From the IMG/VR virus record IMGVR_UViG_3300032322_002342, positions 1-50,275 of that record: a DNA stretch of 50,275 nt, one strand, 5' to 3'. Made by a program: the position numbers and the translations under genes. Within the stretch, counting starts at the first letter, position 1; every line of letters begins with the position of its first letter. This document shows positions 33,215-39,778 of this stretch, one piece after another. The notes below the pieces were generated by a model. The model was not told where the DNA came from. It searched no databases and worked only from the letters and a program-made list of their open reading frames with translations. The DNA is from a virus.

Positions 33215-34298
33215 CAAAAACCTCCTCCAGGTGCGCTTGGTAAAACTTGTACTTTTCCTGGTTGATCGAACCGTCCGGGTTGTCAAAAAATTTGCGCTGC
33301 TTGCAGCGCATCTCAACTAACCACGCCGCGCGATCGGGGTGCTTGCTCCAGTCGTAACGTTCCCAGTCCACGGCACCAGTAGCGATCGGTTCTGGCGGTT
33401 TGTCGATGAAATCATTCTGAACATCGCTTTCGGTGTTGTTCTGCCATAGCCCATTCCGAATGAATCGCTCAAAGTGCGGGACACCAATTTGGCTGAAGTC
33501 GTAACGAGGAGCGCTGCGCTTGAATTCGTAGATGCTATCCGTCGCTTCAATGTAGTCCCGCCACGCGATCGCAGCCTTCACCTTTGACCCAGGACTTACA
33601 CGCCTGCCGTCTTTGCCCGGTGGAATTTTCTTGAGGCGATCGCAGTACCACACCCAAGACTTCTCGAACTTGTCAAGTTCAGCAAGCGTCGCATAGATTG
33701 CATCGTTCCCCTTTAACTTGCTTTTCGGCGATCGGGGCGCGGGTTGATTGCGTAAGCAATCTCTGTTCGGACCTTTCTCTTTCTCTTTCTCTTTTGTCTT
33801 TTCTGTCTCTGTATCTGGATCTGTCTCTGTATCTGGATCTGTATCTGGATCTGGATCTGGATCTGAGAGCGTGACATTGCCATTGTCACAAGCCGTCACG
33901 CGTGACATGTTCGTGACGATCGGCTTTTTCCTCCTTGCCCGTTCTTTGCGTTTCCGCTCTGCTGCTAAGGCTTTCTGCCTCATATAGTCATCGCTCCGAG
34001 TCTGAATGCCTGGAGCGTAAATGATGTGTTCATCCCAAAGCTGGATGCTGATTAGTCCAAGTTCAGCCATCGTGTCAAAAACGCGGTACAGGGTTCGCCA
34101 GTCTGTTAAATTAAGCTCCCTGCCCAGTCGCTTAAGCCATGTTTCTGTCGCCTCTATCTGGAATGCGGTTGATTCCGCTTTATAGCATTCCTCTAAAACA
34201 ATCCACCAAAGCCCATAACCTTGCAGACCCTGGCGATCTATCAGTTCCCAAACCTTGTCATCCTGACGAGCCTCTGTATCATGCTTAAACCACCTCAT
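33204..34298 (-). CDS. Phage replication protein with DUF4373/Lin1244-like N-terminal domain
   Basis: A 364-residue protein. The N-terminus MRWFKHDTEARQDDKVWELI followed by LQGYGLWWIVLEECY is the hallmark of the DUF4373 (Lin1244/Lin1753-like) domain found in DnaD-like phage replication proteins. A basic RKRKERARRKK patch ends it near residue 128. A low-complexity Asp/Pro/Thr/Glu then Lys/Glu tract (about 144-175) joins it to a C-terminal part with EKSWVWYCDRLKKIPPG and a helical tail. The tract is coded by six-base repeats and is slippage-prone. The likely role is replication initiation. Confidence 0.75.
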   Translation of the reverse strand: MRWFKHDTEARQDDKVWELIDRQGLQGYGLWWIVLEECYKAESTAFQIEATETWLKRLGRELNLTDWRTLYRVFDTMAELGLISIQLWDEHIIYAPGIQTRSDDYMRQKALAAERKRKERARRKKPIVTNMSRVTACDNGNVTLSDPDPDPDTDPDTETDPDTETEKTKEKEKEKGPNRDCLRNQPAPRSPKSKLKGNDAIYATLAELDKFEKSWVWYCDRLKKIPPGKDGRRVSPGSKVKAAIAWRDYIEATDSIYEFKRSAPRYDFSQIGVPHFERFIRNGLWQNNTESDVQNDFIDKPPEPIATGAVDWERYDWSKHPDRAAWLVEMRCKQRKFFDNPDGSINQEKYKFYQAHLEEVFDAT

Positions 34299-34525
34299 GG
34301 CGCACCCCCAAGCTTGTTAAGGGTGCGGAAACCGTCAAGCAAACTCCCATTGGGCTCTTCCGCTTGACCACGATCGCGTTCTGGTATAATGCTCATATTT
34401 AGCCCTCTTACTGGTGCTTCAGTGAGTGCGGCTAGACGACCAGGGAGGTGGAATTCCCTGGTCGTTGCCATTTTTACCATTGTACTCTGAAACCCTTGCA
34501 CCGTCAGCATTTCAATCATTATCAT
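34295..34525 (-). CDS. Possible small protein coupled to the replication gene, 76 residues or fewer
   Basis: The frame ends in an ATGA overlap with the replication gene start, which argues for translation. It could start at any of several ATG codons. The opposite strand of the same DNA holds a promoter, two hairpins and a U-run, which could explain the open frame as an accident. Composition (TTREFHLPGRLAALTEAP) is neutral evidence. Confidence 0.35.
   Translation of the reverse strand: MIMIEMLTVQGFQSTMVKMATTREFHLPGRLAALTEAPVRGLNMSIIPERDRGQAEEPNGSLLDGFRTLNKLGGAP
34364..34390 (+). promoter_or_regulatory. Sigma-70-type promoter for a putative small RNA
   Basis: TTGACC at 34364-34369 and a perfect TATAAT at 34385-34390, spaced 15 bases, point plus-strand against the surrounding minus-strand operon. 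No plus-strand gene follows; two hairpins and a U-run do. Confidence 0.5.
34397..34475 (+). ncRNA. Putative small regulatory RNA of about 79 nt, antisense to the replication operon leader
   Basis: A first hairpin CTTACTG-GTGCTT-CAGTGAG is followed by a perfect 11-base stem (34436-34446 with 34455-34465) that can extend with GGC/GCC to abut TTTTT at 34471-34475, giving an intrinsic terminator. The whole lies directly after a TATAAT promoter and is antisense to the region upstream of the replication gene. It could control replication gene expression, as copy-number antisense RNAs do. This is inference. Confidence 0.5.
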
Positions 34526-34590
34526 TTGTCAAACCCGATCGACACACCGGGGAATAAACAACAAACACACACCACACCCCGCCGATCGCT

Positions 34591-34899
34591 CTACTCGTCT
34601 ATGGGCGGATACTTCTGAGCGATCGCTGCGACCGCAGGGACAGTCAGACCGATCAGTACCAGTAATTCCTCTGGGAGATCCCAGACTGGAACGTCGCTGT
34701 ATTCCTCCTGCTGCGGGAATGGAAGGTAGGACGTGCCGCGCTCTCTGGCTGCGGTTTCAAAGAATGCCCCCTGGATGAACAGCCTGCGCCGATCGCTCTC
34801 AGAAAGGGTTCCTTCGTAGAAGGCAGCGATCGTGTTCCAATACTCTGCGTTTTTAGGCGAGTCTTGCGGGGGAGATGGTTCGATAAGGTGATTGGTCAT
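34591..34899 (-). CDS. Unknown phage protein, 102 residues
   Basis: The protein MTNHLIEPSPPQDSPKNAEY, then YEGTLSESDRRRLFIQGAFF, ends in a hydrophobic helix ELLVLIGLTVPAVAAIAQKY that is rather short for a membrane anchor. It is preceded by paired alternative hairpins at 34923-34976 and followed by the small RNA region. No family is recognised. Confidence 0.65.
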   Translation of the reverse strand: MTNHLIEPSPPQDSPKNAEYWNTIAAFYEGTLSESDRRRLFIQGAFFETAARERGTSYLPFPQQEEYSDVPVWDLPEELLVLIGLTVPAVAAIAQKYPPIDE

Positions 34900-34922
34900 T
34901 TTTCAAATTTCTGTGGCTAGAC

Positions 34923-34976
34923 GGGGCGATTTTTAGCCCCTGGTAAAACGAGAGGGGTCTGGTGTCCTACCAGGGG
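34923..34976 (-). promoter_or_regulatory. Two mutually exclusive hairpins in the leader of the 102-residue gene
   Basis: A perfect 9-base stem pairs CCCCTGGTA (34937-34945) with TACCAGGGG (34968-34976). The inner arm base run CCCC at 34937-34940 can instead pair with GGGGC at 34923-34927 around an A/T-rich loop. Both cannot form at once, which is the architecture of an attenuator. No ligand-binding motif is recognised. Confidence 0.4.
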
Positions 34977-34993
34977 ATGTCTTGGATGGGGTT

Positions 34994-36118
34994 CTATTGC
35001 CCTTCTGTGGTCATGGTTTCGGCAGGGGTGGGAGTGCCAGCCTTAACCGACTGCTCTTGCTGTCTGACCAGATCGTCCAGGTGGCAGCAGAATTCTACGA
35101 ACTCGTCGTCGGTCAACTCGTGACGGGCTCTCTTGCCGTAAAGCCGTTGCAGTTCTTCGGATGCCCGTGGGTGTGTCCACCCCAGTGTTCGGATCGAGGC
35201 AGCGATCGCTCGATTGCCTGCCTCCCGATCGATTTCCTGTTCGGTCACGTCAACCACTGGGGAAGGAGGGAGTGAAATTGTTGCAGCAGGGAGAGCGATC
35301 GGCTGGATGTTCCCCGATAGCTGCATCAATTCGGGGTGAGCTTTCACGCGCAAGATCTCCTGCTCCTGGTAAAACCGCTGCACTGCTGCCAACCATTCGG
35401 GGTCTTCGGCAATGCTGAGCACCCAGGCAGTCCCCCTCGCCCTGGCATCTCCATTCGGGCGTGAGATAGGCTTTTCAAATCGCGTCAACAGGTAAGGGAT
35501 ATAACTAAACGTATGCGGGGAAGGGATTGGAGAGGCATGGAGCGCACCCCATTTGTTTTGCAATGATCGCAGTTGGTCGGTCAGTCCGACCACATCGTGA
35601 ATGCCTGTGACTGACATCATGAAGCATCGTGTTGATCCCATCCCATTGGAATACAATTCACGGACGTAGAAAAAGAATCGCCCATAATGCTGGCACCCAG
35701 CAGGGCAAACTGGGCTATCGCCTTTTCGGCAGGGTTTATTGCAATCTTTACGTTCCCATCGAGTAGATTCTTTGTTCCCGATCGTGACTTTTGAAGGCTG
35801 CATTTCCTGAATGATTTGTTCACCATCACATCGATGATGGAACCCCTGAGCCGTGTATTTTTCCATCCAGGTTTCAAACACGTCCTCGGTCTTCCCGAAA
35901 GGCAGATAAATCCTGATTGATTTAGGGCGATCGGTTCCATAATGCTGGATGAACTTTTCCCGAATCGGATCGGGTGCCTCAAATCGAAATTCGTCTTTGA
36001 GGTCTTTCCCGGCAGTACGATCGCTTTTGGGTGCTCCCTTCCAAACCCTACCAACTACTTGCAATTTTCCAATACAGTTTTCCAGAACTGGCGCGTCTGT
36101 TTTCCCTTTAATTGGCAT
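34994..36118 (-). CDS. Possible recombination directionality factor-like protein with Cys cluster
   Basis: A 374-residue protein from the ATG at 36118 after GGAGG (an upstream frame lies within the next gene). The N-terminal part MPIKGKTDAPVLENCIGKLQ with GAPKS and IRIYLPF, and the metal-binding-like cluster CNKPCRKGDSPVCPAGCQHYGRFFF (about 126-150, abbreviated) followed by a strand with STRCFMMSVTG, resemble gp3-like recombination directionality factors, often labelled hydrolase or metal-binding protein. The C-terminal 100 residues are acidic, ending in Pro/Thr. If correct, it implies an integrase elsewhere and a temperate phage. The assignment is tentative. Confidence 0.5.
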   Translation of the reverse strand: MPIKGKTDAPVLENCIGKLQVVGRVWKGAPKSDRTAGKDLKDEFRFEAPDPIREKFIQHYGTDRPKSIRIYLPFGKTEDVFETWMEKYTAQGFHHRCDGEQIIQEMQPSKVTIGNKESTRWERKDCNKPCRKGDSPVCPAGCQHYGRFFFYVRELYSNGMGSTRCFMMSVTGIHDVVGLTDQLRSLQNKWGALHASPIPSPHTFSYIPYLLTRFEKPISRPNGDARARGTAWVLSIAEDPEWLAAVQRFYQEQEILRVKAHPELMQLSGNIQPIALPAATISLPPSPVVDVTEQEIDREAGNRAIAASIRTLGWTHPRASEELQRLYGKRARHELTDDEFVEFCCHLDDLVRQQEQSVKAGTPTPAETMTTEGQ

Positions 36119-36119
36119 C

Positions 36120-36671
36120 TTAGCCTCCAATTTTCCTAACCAGTCGATAAGCCATCTCTCGATTTTTCGGGGTCGGAACGATCGTTCGTTCGATAATTCC
36201 GTCTCGCCATAGATCCGTGACGGCAATGCGAAATGTAGCATCTCTCGTGTCGGCGAGACCCTCGACAGACCGCACCTGTTTCAGTAGGTCTGTTCTCAGC
36301 ATCCTGCCGGGGTTGTTCTCTAAAATCCGTTGAACTAAGGTCTTGATAACCTTTTTCTTGGGCAACCTGACCCCGACCACATTGGACAAACCCAGCAGCG
36401 ATCGCTCCTCTACAGCAGGTGTGGTTTGGAGGCATTCGCGACCCTTCCCTGTTATTTGCAGGTAGGGGGTATCAGCGTATTCATATCGAAATATGCTGAT
36501 CAGTCCAGTCTCCAGAAGATTAGAAATAAGTCCGTTTAGTTCTGTCCTTCCTATTCCCAGGACTCGCATGAATCGCAACGGTTCGTATTTCCCAAACCGG
36601 TCGAGGTGTGAGAGGATTCGTCTGGATCTTTCGTCGAGACTTTCTGTTAGCAACGGTGATCTGAGTTGCAT
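36120..36671 (-). CDS. Winged-helix transcriptional regulator-like protein, 183 residues
   Basis: An N-terminal DNA-binding domain (RSRRILSHLDRFGKYEPLRF, then IGRTELNGLISNLLETGLIS, then a YLQITGKGREC wing) has the form of a winged helix. The second half repeats the pattern (TLVQRILENNPGRMLRTDLL, ATFRIAVTDLWRDGIIE), suggesting two winged helices in tandem. It ends 2 bases before the next gene. It could regulate the early operon. Confidence 0.65.
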   Translation of the reverse strand: MQLRSPLLTESLDERSRRILSHLDRFGKYEPLRFMRVLGIGRTELNGLISNLLETGLISIFRYEYADTPYLQITGKGRECLQTTPAVEERSLLGLSNVVGVRLPKKKVIKTLVQRILENNPGRMLRTDLLKQVRSVEGLADTRDATFRIAVTDLWRDGIIERTIVPTPKNREMAYRLVRKIGG

Positions 36672-36672
36672 C

Positions 36673-36891
36673 TTAATCTCCTACAGTTACAGAGATTAAG
36701 TCTGCGGTCTGCAACTCAGCAAGAGGTTGTGCCAGTCGCAACTCATCTAAATCTTCCTGCCACTTTTCAGGCAGTTGAACGAAAAAATCGCCAACTTCGT
36801 AGTAATAGCAAATGAGGGAGTACAAATGATTTGCACTGAGTCCGATCGTGTTGACATTTTCGTTCGGTCGCAATAGTTGAATTCTGACCAT
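36673..36891 (-). CDS. Small unknown protein, 72 residues
   Basis: The ATG at 36891 overlaps the stop of the upstream gene (TAATG). The sequence MVRIQLLRPNENVNTIGLSA, then YYYEVGDFFVQLPEKWQEDL, has an alternating strand-helix pattern. No family is recognised. It sits one base before the winged-helix gene. Confidence 0.65.
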   Translation of the reverse strand: MVRIQLLRPNENVNTIGLSANHLYSLICYYYEVGDFFVQLPEKWQEDLDELRLAQPLAELQTADLISVTVGD

Positions 36892-37127
36892 TACAGTAAC
36901 CTCGTATTTTCGATCGCGTTTTCTAGTTCCTCGCATGGAACTGATAGTTTCCACCCTTCATCGGGCGTATAGGTGAGGGCGTTAACCACCTTTTGATCCT
37001 TGTGGATCACCCACATGGGTCGCCTGTGGAATTTGACGGTCCTGTACCCAAGGTTGCTTATCGCCTGACGAATTTTTCTCGCACGGGTAGACAGATACTC
37101 AGGCGATCGCGAGAGTGGAGTTTGCAT
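36891..37127 (-). CDS. Small unknown protein, 78 residues
   Basis: A basic protein, MQTPLSRSPEYLSTRARKIR, then YRTVKFHRRPMWVIHKDQKV and an acidic end, forming a compact alpha/beta pattern. It belongs to the early minus-strand gene string with overlapping boundaries. No family is recognised. Confidence 0.65.
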   Translation of the reverse strand: MQTPLSRSPEYLSTRARKIRQAISNLGYRTVKFHRRPMWVIHKDQKVVNALTYTPDEGWKLSVPCEELENAIENTRLL

Positions 37128-37139
37128 TTTTTCGGATTC

Positions 37140-37289
37140 CTATTTCGTGTGGTGGAAATACTTCTCTTTCTGTGCACGGAACCCGACCTTTTGTAGTGGG
37201 GACTTCCGTCGCTTTAGATGCACCCGACCTATCCGTCTCCGTTCTGCACGGTAGACCCGATAGATCTCAGCGAGGTCATCGATCGCCAC
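37140..37289 (-). CDS. Very basic 49-residue protein
   Basis: A GTG start is preceded by a strong GGAGGTG site at good spacing, inside the end of the 68-residue membrane protein gene. The protein (VAIDDLAEIYRVYRAERRRI, then HLKRRKSPLQKVGF) is rich in Arg and Lys and could bind nucleic acid. It fills an otherwise empty 148-base gap. No family is recognised. Confidence 0.6.
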   Translation of the reverse strand: MAIDDLAEIYRVYRAERRRIGRVHLKRRKSPLQKVGFRAQKEKYFHHTK

Positions 37290-37482
37290 GTTTCACCTCC
37301 AGCGCCCAGCAACGCTCCAGCAACGCTCGATCGCTCTCCAGTTCGGGGTTCAGCTTCGGACGGGGCAACACTTCAGGGACGGGTGGGAATAGCGCACGAT
37401 CGACAACTCTTGCCAGGACGATCGCCGCAGATGGAACGGCAGCGATCGCGCCTAGTCCTAACGCCAGAAGAATAAAGCTCAT
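37276..37482 (-). CDS. Small membrane protein, 68 residues
   Basis: The ATG at 37482 follows GGAGGGGG and overlaps the stop of the upstream ribbon-helix-helix-like gene. One transmembrane segment (MSFILLALGLGAIAAVPSAA) is followed by a cytoplasmic or periplasmic tail rich in Pro, Glu and Arg. It could be holin-like or a superinfection factor, but nothing in the sequence decides this. Confidence 0.65.
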   Translation of the reverse strand: MSFILLALGLGAIAAVPSAAIVLARVVDRALFPPVPEVLPRPKLNPELESDRALLERCWALEVKRGDR

Positions 37483-37655
37483 GCAGCCCCCTCCTGGTCT
37501 TTCTTCTGCTGAATCCACAGATCTAGCAGTTCCCGGAAAAATTGATGCTGATGCCAGCCTGTTTGCTGACGCAGCCGATTGAAAAGCTCCCGATCTTCGC
37601 GATCGACCCGGATCCCCGATCGACCGGATTCCGACACAACCATTCTTTTTCGCAT
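37479..37655 (-). CDS. Ribbon-helix-helix-like small protein, 58 residues
   Basis: The ATG at 37655 follows AAGAGGT. The strand SGIRVDREDRELFNRLRQQT and the helix QHQFFRELLDLWIQQKK fit a CopG/Arc-type fold. The stop overlaps the membrane protein start (ATGA). Two tandem CGTTAACG palindromes lie 14 bases upstream of its start, a plausible autoregulatory site. The gene is short enough to be missed by routine calling. Confidence 0.65.
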   Translation of the reverse strand: MRKRMVVSESGRSGIRVDREDRELFNRLRQQTGWHQHQFFRELLDLWIQQKKDQEGAA

Positions 37656-37668
37656 ACCTCTTATTTGT

Positions 37669-37687
37669 CGTTAACGTGGCGTTAACG
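37669..37687. promoter_or_regulatory. Tandem operator candidate, two CGTTAACG palindromes
   Basis: Two perfect copies of the palindrome CGTTAACG at 37669-37676 and 37680-37687, separated by TGG (centre-to-centre 11 bases, one helix turn), lie just upstream of the ribbon-helix-helix-like gene. Ribbon-helix-helix dimers bind such adjacent sites side by side. Confidence 0.55.
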
Positions 37688-37767
37688 GCTGACTGTTTGA
37701 AAAAGCTCCCAAAGGAGCATCTGAACCAAGCATAGATTGGAGTCGGTACTTGATCAAGGATTCCGCC

Positions 37768-37845
37768 TCACGGGCTATTGCGCCATTCGAGCGCTACCCC
37801 AATAAGACCGGCAATGAATAAAGAAATACAAATGACCTCAAGCAT
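37768..37845 (-). CDS. 25-residue single-span membrane peptide
   Basis: An AGGAGG site lies 5 bases before the ATG, one of the best ribosome-binding sites in the window. The peptide MLEVICISLFIAGLIGVALE then WRNSP is one hydrophobic helix. It is upstream of the tandem palindromes and may be the first product of the early message. No family is recognised. Confidence 0.55.
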   Translation of the reverse strand: MLEVICISLFIAGLIGVALEWRNSP

Positions 37846-37924
37846 TGTTACCTCCTGGTGTATTGGGCAGATGCACCAGGGGAGCGATCGCTCCATTCAG
37901 TTCAAGGGAGCGATCGCGCGAATT

Positions 37925-38119
37925 TTACCGCGTACCTGTTCCTGTGGTAGGCCCTTTTGGACCTCCGTTGTTTGGTGGTCTGTAGCCAGTCGCCACCACT
38001 ACCACTTCATCCTTATCCCTCCTCCCGCTCCCCCGTTCGTCGTCTGCCTGCACTGGCAACAGTGACAGTGACAGAGCAGAAAGTGAAGTAGCCAACGAAA
38101 TTGAAATAAGTCCCTTCAT
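37925..38119 (-). CDS. Small secreted protein, 64 residues
   Basis: A clear Sec signal peptide (MKGLISISLATSLSALSLSL, cleavage likely after VQA) precedes a charged DDERGSGRRDKDE segment, a VVVVATGYRPP strand and a Gly/Thr/Pro-rich tail. AGGA lies upstream at fair spacing. It could modify the cell surface (superinfection) or be a host-like moron. The length is too short for a lysis enzyme. Confidence 0.6.
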   Translation of the reverse strand: MKGLISISLATSLSALSLSLLPVQADDERGSGRRDKDEVVVVATGYRPPNNGGPKGPTTGTGTR

Positions 38120-38175
38120 GAGTTTCCTGGGTAAAGAACAAAACCAAAACCAAAACAGGGAACACGACTGACCGA

Positions 38176-38436
38176 TCAGAAGGGGCTGGGAGCATCCGGG
38201 GTTTCGAGGACATAATATCCCTTTAGCCCTAACTCAGCTTTCGCTCTGTTGACTTCCTTCAGTACAACTGAAAATTTGTCCGACAGGGTTGTAACTGAAA
38301 TCATCACCTCGCCCCCCTCGCAGTTCTGAAGGAGAACACGATGGGTATAGATCCGAACCGGGCGATCGTCTTCCACTGGGACACAAGTGGGAATACGATC
38401 GAAATCATAGACCGTTGAACCAATTGCTACTACCAT
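38176..38436 (-). CDS. Unknown protein, 86 residues
   Basis: The protein MVVAIGSTVYDFDRIPTCVP, then VRIYTHRVLLQNCEGGEVMI, looks like a small beta-rich domain with a C-terminal helix and ETPDAPSPF tail. An AGAGG site lies upstream. It is preceded by the first copy of the 55-base repeat. No family is recognised. Confidence 0.6.
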   Translation of the reverse strand: MVVAIGSTVYDFDRIPTCVPVEDDRPVRIYTHRVLLQNCEGGEVMISVTTLSDKFSVVLKEVNRAKAELGLKGYYVLETPDAPSPF

Positions 38437-38509
38437 TTATTTGACCTCTTGTTTTGGGGTTGCCGCTCTGCCCTGAGCCTGAGAAACTGTGGGGCGGGGC
38501 GGTTTTGCA

Positions 38510-38564
38510 TTGATAGGGAACACGCGGGGCTATTGCCCAGGCGATCGCCCGGACTTACACGGGG
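38510..38564. repeat. 55-base direct repeat, copy A, beside a tnpB start remnant
   Basis: About 51 of 55 bases match 38918-38972. The unit contains GGGC-TATT-GCCC and a GC-rich CAGGCGATCGCC block. Immediately next to copy A, 38567-38584 matches the first six tnpB codons (MKRTVS) with an identical run of 18 bases, on the minus strand. This suggests a relic of an IS1341-type or non-autonomous element. Confidence 0.6.
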
Positions 38565-38586
38565 ATAGAAACGGTGCGCTTCATGG

Positions 38587-38895
38587 CTATTTGAGCACCT
38601 CAATACTGCTGAACAATTTTTCAATTGCGTGATAGTGACTTTCCCAGTGCTGTCCGTCCGCCGACCATGAAGGTTTTCTTCTGTGATCACAATGCAACGG
38701 TTTTTCAACCCCTGCATATCGAGCAAACCACTGTCCTTTTCGGAACAACATGCTTGGCTCTACCAAAACCACGCCCAAATTTCCATCTGTCTTTTCTTGG
38801 CATTTTTGTTCCGCCTCACAGACTGCATCAGCCCCATCAAGACTTTCTGAACTGAGCAACTCATGCCCATCAGAGTATCCAATCACGAAAATCAT
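38587..38895 (-). CDS. Unknown protein, 102 residues
   Basis: The ATG at 38895 follows TGGAG. MIFVIGYSDGHELLSSESLD, then AVCEAEQKCQEKTDGNLGVV, and a C-terminal half rich in His and Trp make a compact domain. The gene lies between the two copies of the 55-base repeat, so it may be a mobile cargo gene. No family is recognised. Confidence 0.6.
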   Translation of the reverse strand: MIFVIGYSDGHELLSSESLDGADAVCEAEQKCQEKTDGNLGVVLVEPSMLFRKGQWFARYAGVEKPLHCDHRRKPSWSADGQHWESHYHAIEKLFSSIEVLK

Positions 38896-38917
38896 AATTA
38901 TCTCCAAAACGTTGATA

Positions 38918-38972
38918 TTGATAGGGAACACACGGGGCTATTGCCCAGGCGATCGCCCGGAGTTGCACCGGG
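38918..38972. repeat. 55-base direct repeat, copy B, leader of the 102-residue gene
   Basis: Copy B lies 23 bases upstream of the gene start on the minus strand. On that strand CCCGG-TGCAACT-CCGGG and GGGC-AATA-GCCC hairpins precede the start, so the unit could act as a structured leader. It is followed by two more perfect small hairpins at 39003-39017 and 39024-39040. Confidence 0.6.
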
Positions 38973-39008
38973 CAGGCAGCGTGGGACTGCGATCGCGCTC
39001 TGCAAGCT

Positions 39009-39027
39009 CCAGGAGCTTTGGAAAACC
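39009..39027. repeat. 19-base inverted repeat, left arm
   Basis: CCAGGAGCTTTGGAAAACC here pairs with its inverted copy at 39334-39352 (18 of 19 bases). The arms bracket the small gene at 39098-39313, giving a unit of about 344 bases that resembles a miniature mobile element. Confidence 0.55.
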
Positions 39028-39097
39028 ACCTTGCGGTGGTTCATGGACAACTACAGCAAAGGGTAGTCATCCATGAATTCCTGATACTTGGAGTTCA

Positions 39098-39313
39098 TCA
39101 ACTCCAGCGTTGAATCAACTCCCGTTCGATCTCCTCAATTTCAGCATCCGTCTGATATTGCCGACCAATGCGATCGGCTTCAGCGAACAGTTCAGGCAGG
39201 GTCAGGTCGCTGTATTCGGCAACTTCGACATTGCCTTCTTCAGTAACCCAGGCGTTTTCGTAGAATGAACCGTCTGCTTTAGCCGCAGCGATTAGTTCTT
39301 CGATCGTCATCAT
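39098..39313 (-). CDS. Small acidic protein, 71 residues
   Basis: The start at 39313 (MMTIEELIAAAKADGSFYEN) has GGAG upstream; in-frame ATGs at 39328 and 39343 are alternatives. The C-terminus is a Glu-rich helix (QTDAEIEEIERELIQRWS). It lies inside a 19-base inverted repeat. In another frame, a second short open frame (MNSKYQEFMDDYPLL) overlaps its end. No family is recognised. Confidence 0.5.
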   Translation of the reverse strand: MMTIEELIAAAKADGSFYENAWVTEEGNVEVAEYSDLTLPELFAEADRIGRQYQTDAEIEEIERELIQRWS

Positions 39314-39333
39314 CTTCCAGATCTCCATAACGA

Positions 39334-39352
39334 GGTTTTCCAAAGCCCCTGG
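39334..39352. repeat. 19-base inverted repeat, right arm
   Basis: Inverted partner of 39009-39027 with one mismatch. It borders the palindromic element at 39364-39475. Confidence 0.55.
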
Positions 39353-39363
39353 AACCAGCGTTT

Positions 39364-39475
39364 TTAATTCCGGGTCGCCTCCGGTCTTTGCGCTACGCCG
39401 TCTGCTTCACGCGCACCTTCCGGGGTGTCCCCGGCTAACCCTCCGGGGAGTGGGCTATCTGCCCATGAATTCAAT
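39364..39475. repeat. GC-rich palindromic element of cyanobacterial type
   Basis: TCCGGGTCGCCTCCGG, ACCTTCCGGGGTGTCCCCGG and CCCTCCGGGGAGTGGG form nested hairpins. In one frame it reads SPLPGGLAGDTPEGAREADG, a peptide I associate with spurious proteins predicted from interspersed repeats in cyanobacteria. It is flanked by AT-rich sequence and lies at the border of the HIP1-poor cassette. Confidence 0.5.
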
Positions 39476-39508
39476 ATAGCAATATATACACACATCCGCA
39501 AGTATGCA

Positions 39509-39514
39509 TATAAT
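39509..39514 (+). promoter_or_regulatory. -10-like TATAAT upstream of the ribbon-helix-helix gene
   Basis: A perfect TATAAT lies in a strongly AT-rich stretch (39475-39545) 32 bases before the ATG at 39546. No good -35 box is seen at 16-18 bases, so an activator or an AT-rich upstream element may be needed. Confidence 0.35.
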
Positions 39515-39545
39515 AAATTCAGAAGTTTCTGTGTAGGTAATAAAG

Positions 39546-39773
39546 ATGTCAAGAGATAACCGAGTAAAGCGGCGTAGCTGGGGGGAGAGCAAGGTTAGGG
39601 TTCAGATCATGCTGACTCCCACTGCGTTAGAACTTGTTTCCTTAATGGCTGAGGAGATGGGATTAAGTCGCTCAGAAATCATTGAGCGGGCGATCCGGTC
39701 TGACTGCATGAACGCCGACACTTTGCGAAGGGAAGAAGGCGCAACGGTACAAGCGATTTGCTGGGAGGCTTGA
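39546..39773 (+). CDS. Ribbon-helix-helix (CopG-like) protein, 75 residues
   Basis: A basic N-terminus (MSRDNRVKRRSWGES), the strand KVRVQIMLTP and helices ALELVSLMAEEMG and SRSEIIERAIRSD make a CopG/RHH fold. Its last 106 bases are duplicated at 41717-41822. It is followed 5 bases later by the 307-residue gene. It is a likely regulator of the cassette. Confidence 0.75.
   Translation: MSRDNRVKRRSWGESKVRVQIMLTPTALELVSLMAEEMGLSRSEIIERAIRSDCMNADTLRREEGATVQAICWEA
39658..39763. repeat. 106-base direct repeat, copy 1 (3' half of the ribbon-helix-helix gene)
   Basis: It differs from 41717-41822 at one base only (39739 versus 41798). The pair brackets a cassette of about 2 kb that is AT-rich and almost free of HIP1 sites, unlike the rest of the window. 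Confidence 0.85.
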
Positions 39774-39778
39774 AAGTC

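Noticed and set aside
39364-39552. A 62-codon minus-strand frame ending EGAREADGVAQRPEATRN
   Set aside because: It lies over a palindromic cyanobacterial repeat, where such peptides are common artefacts, and lacks a ribosome-binding site.
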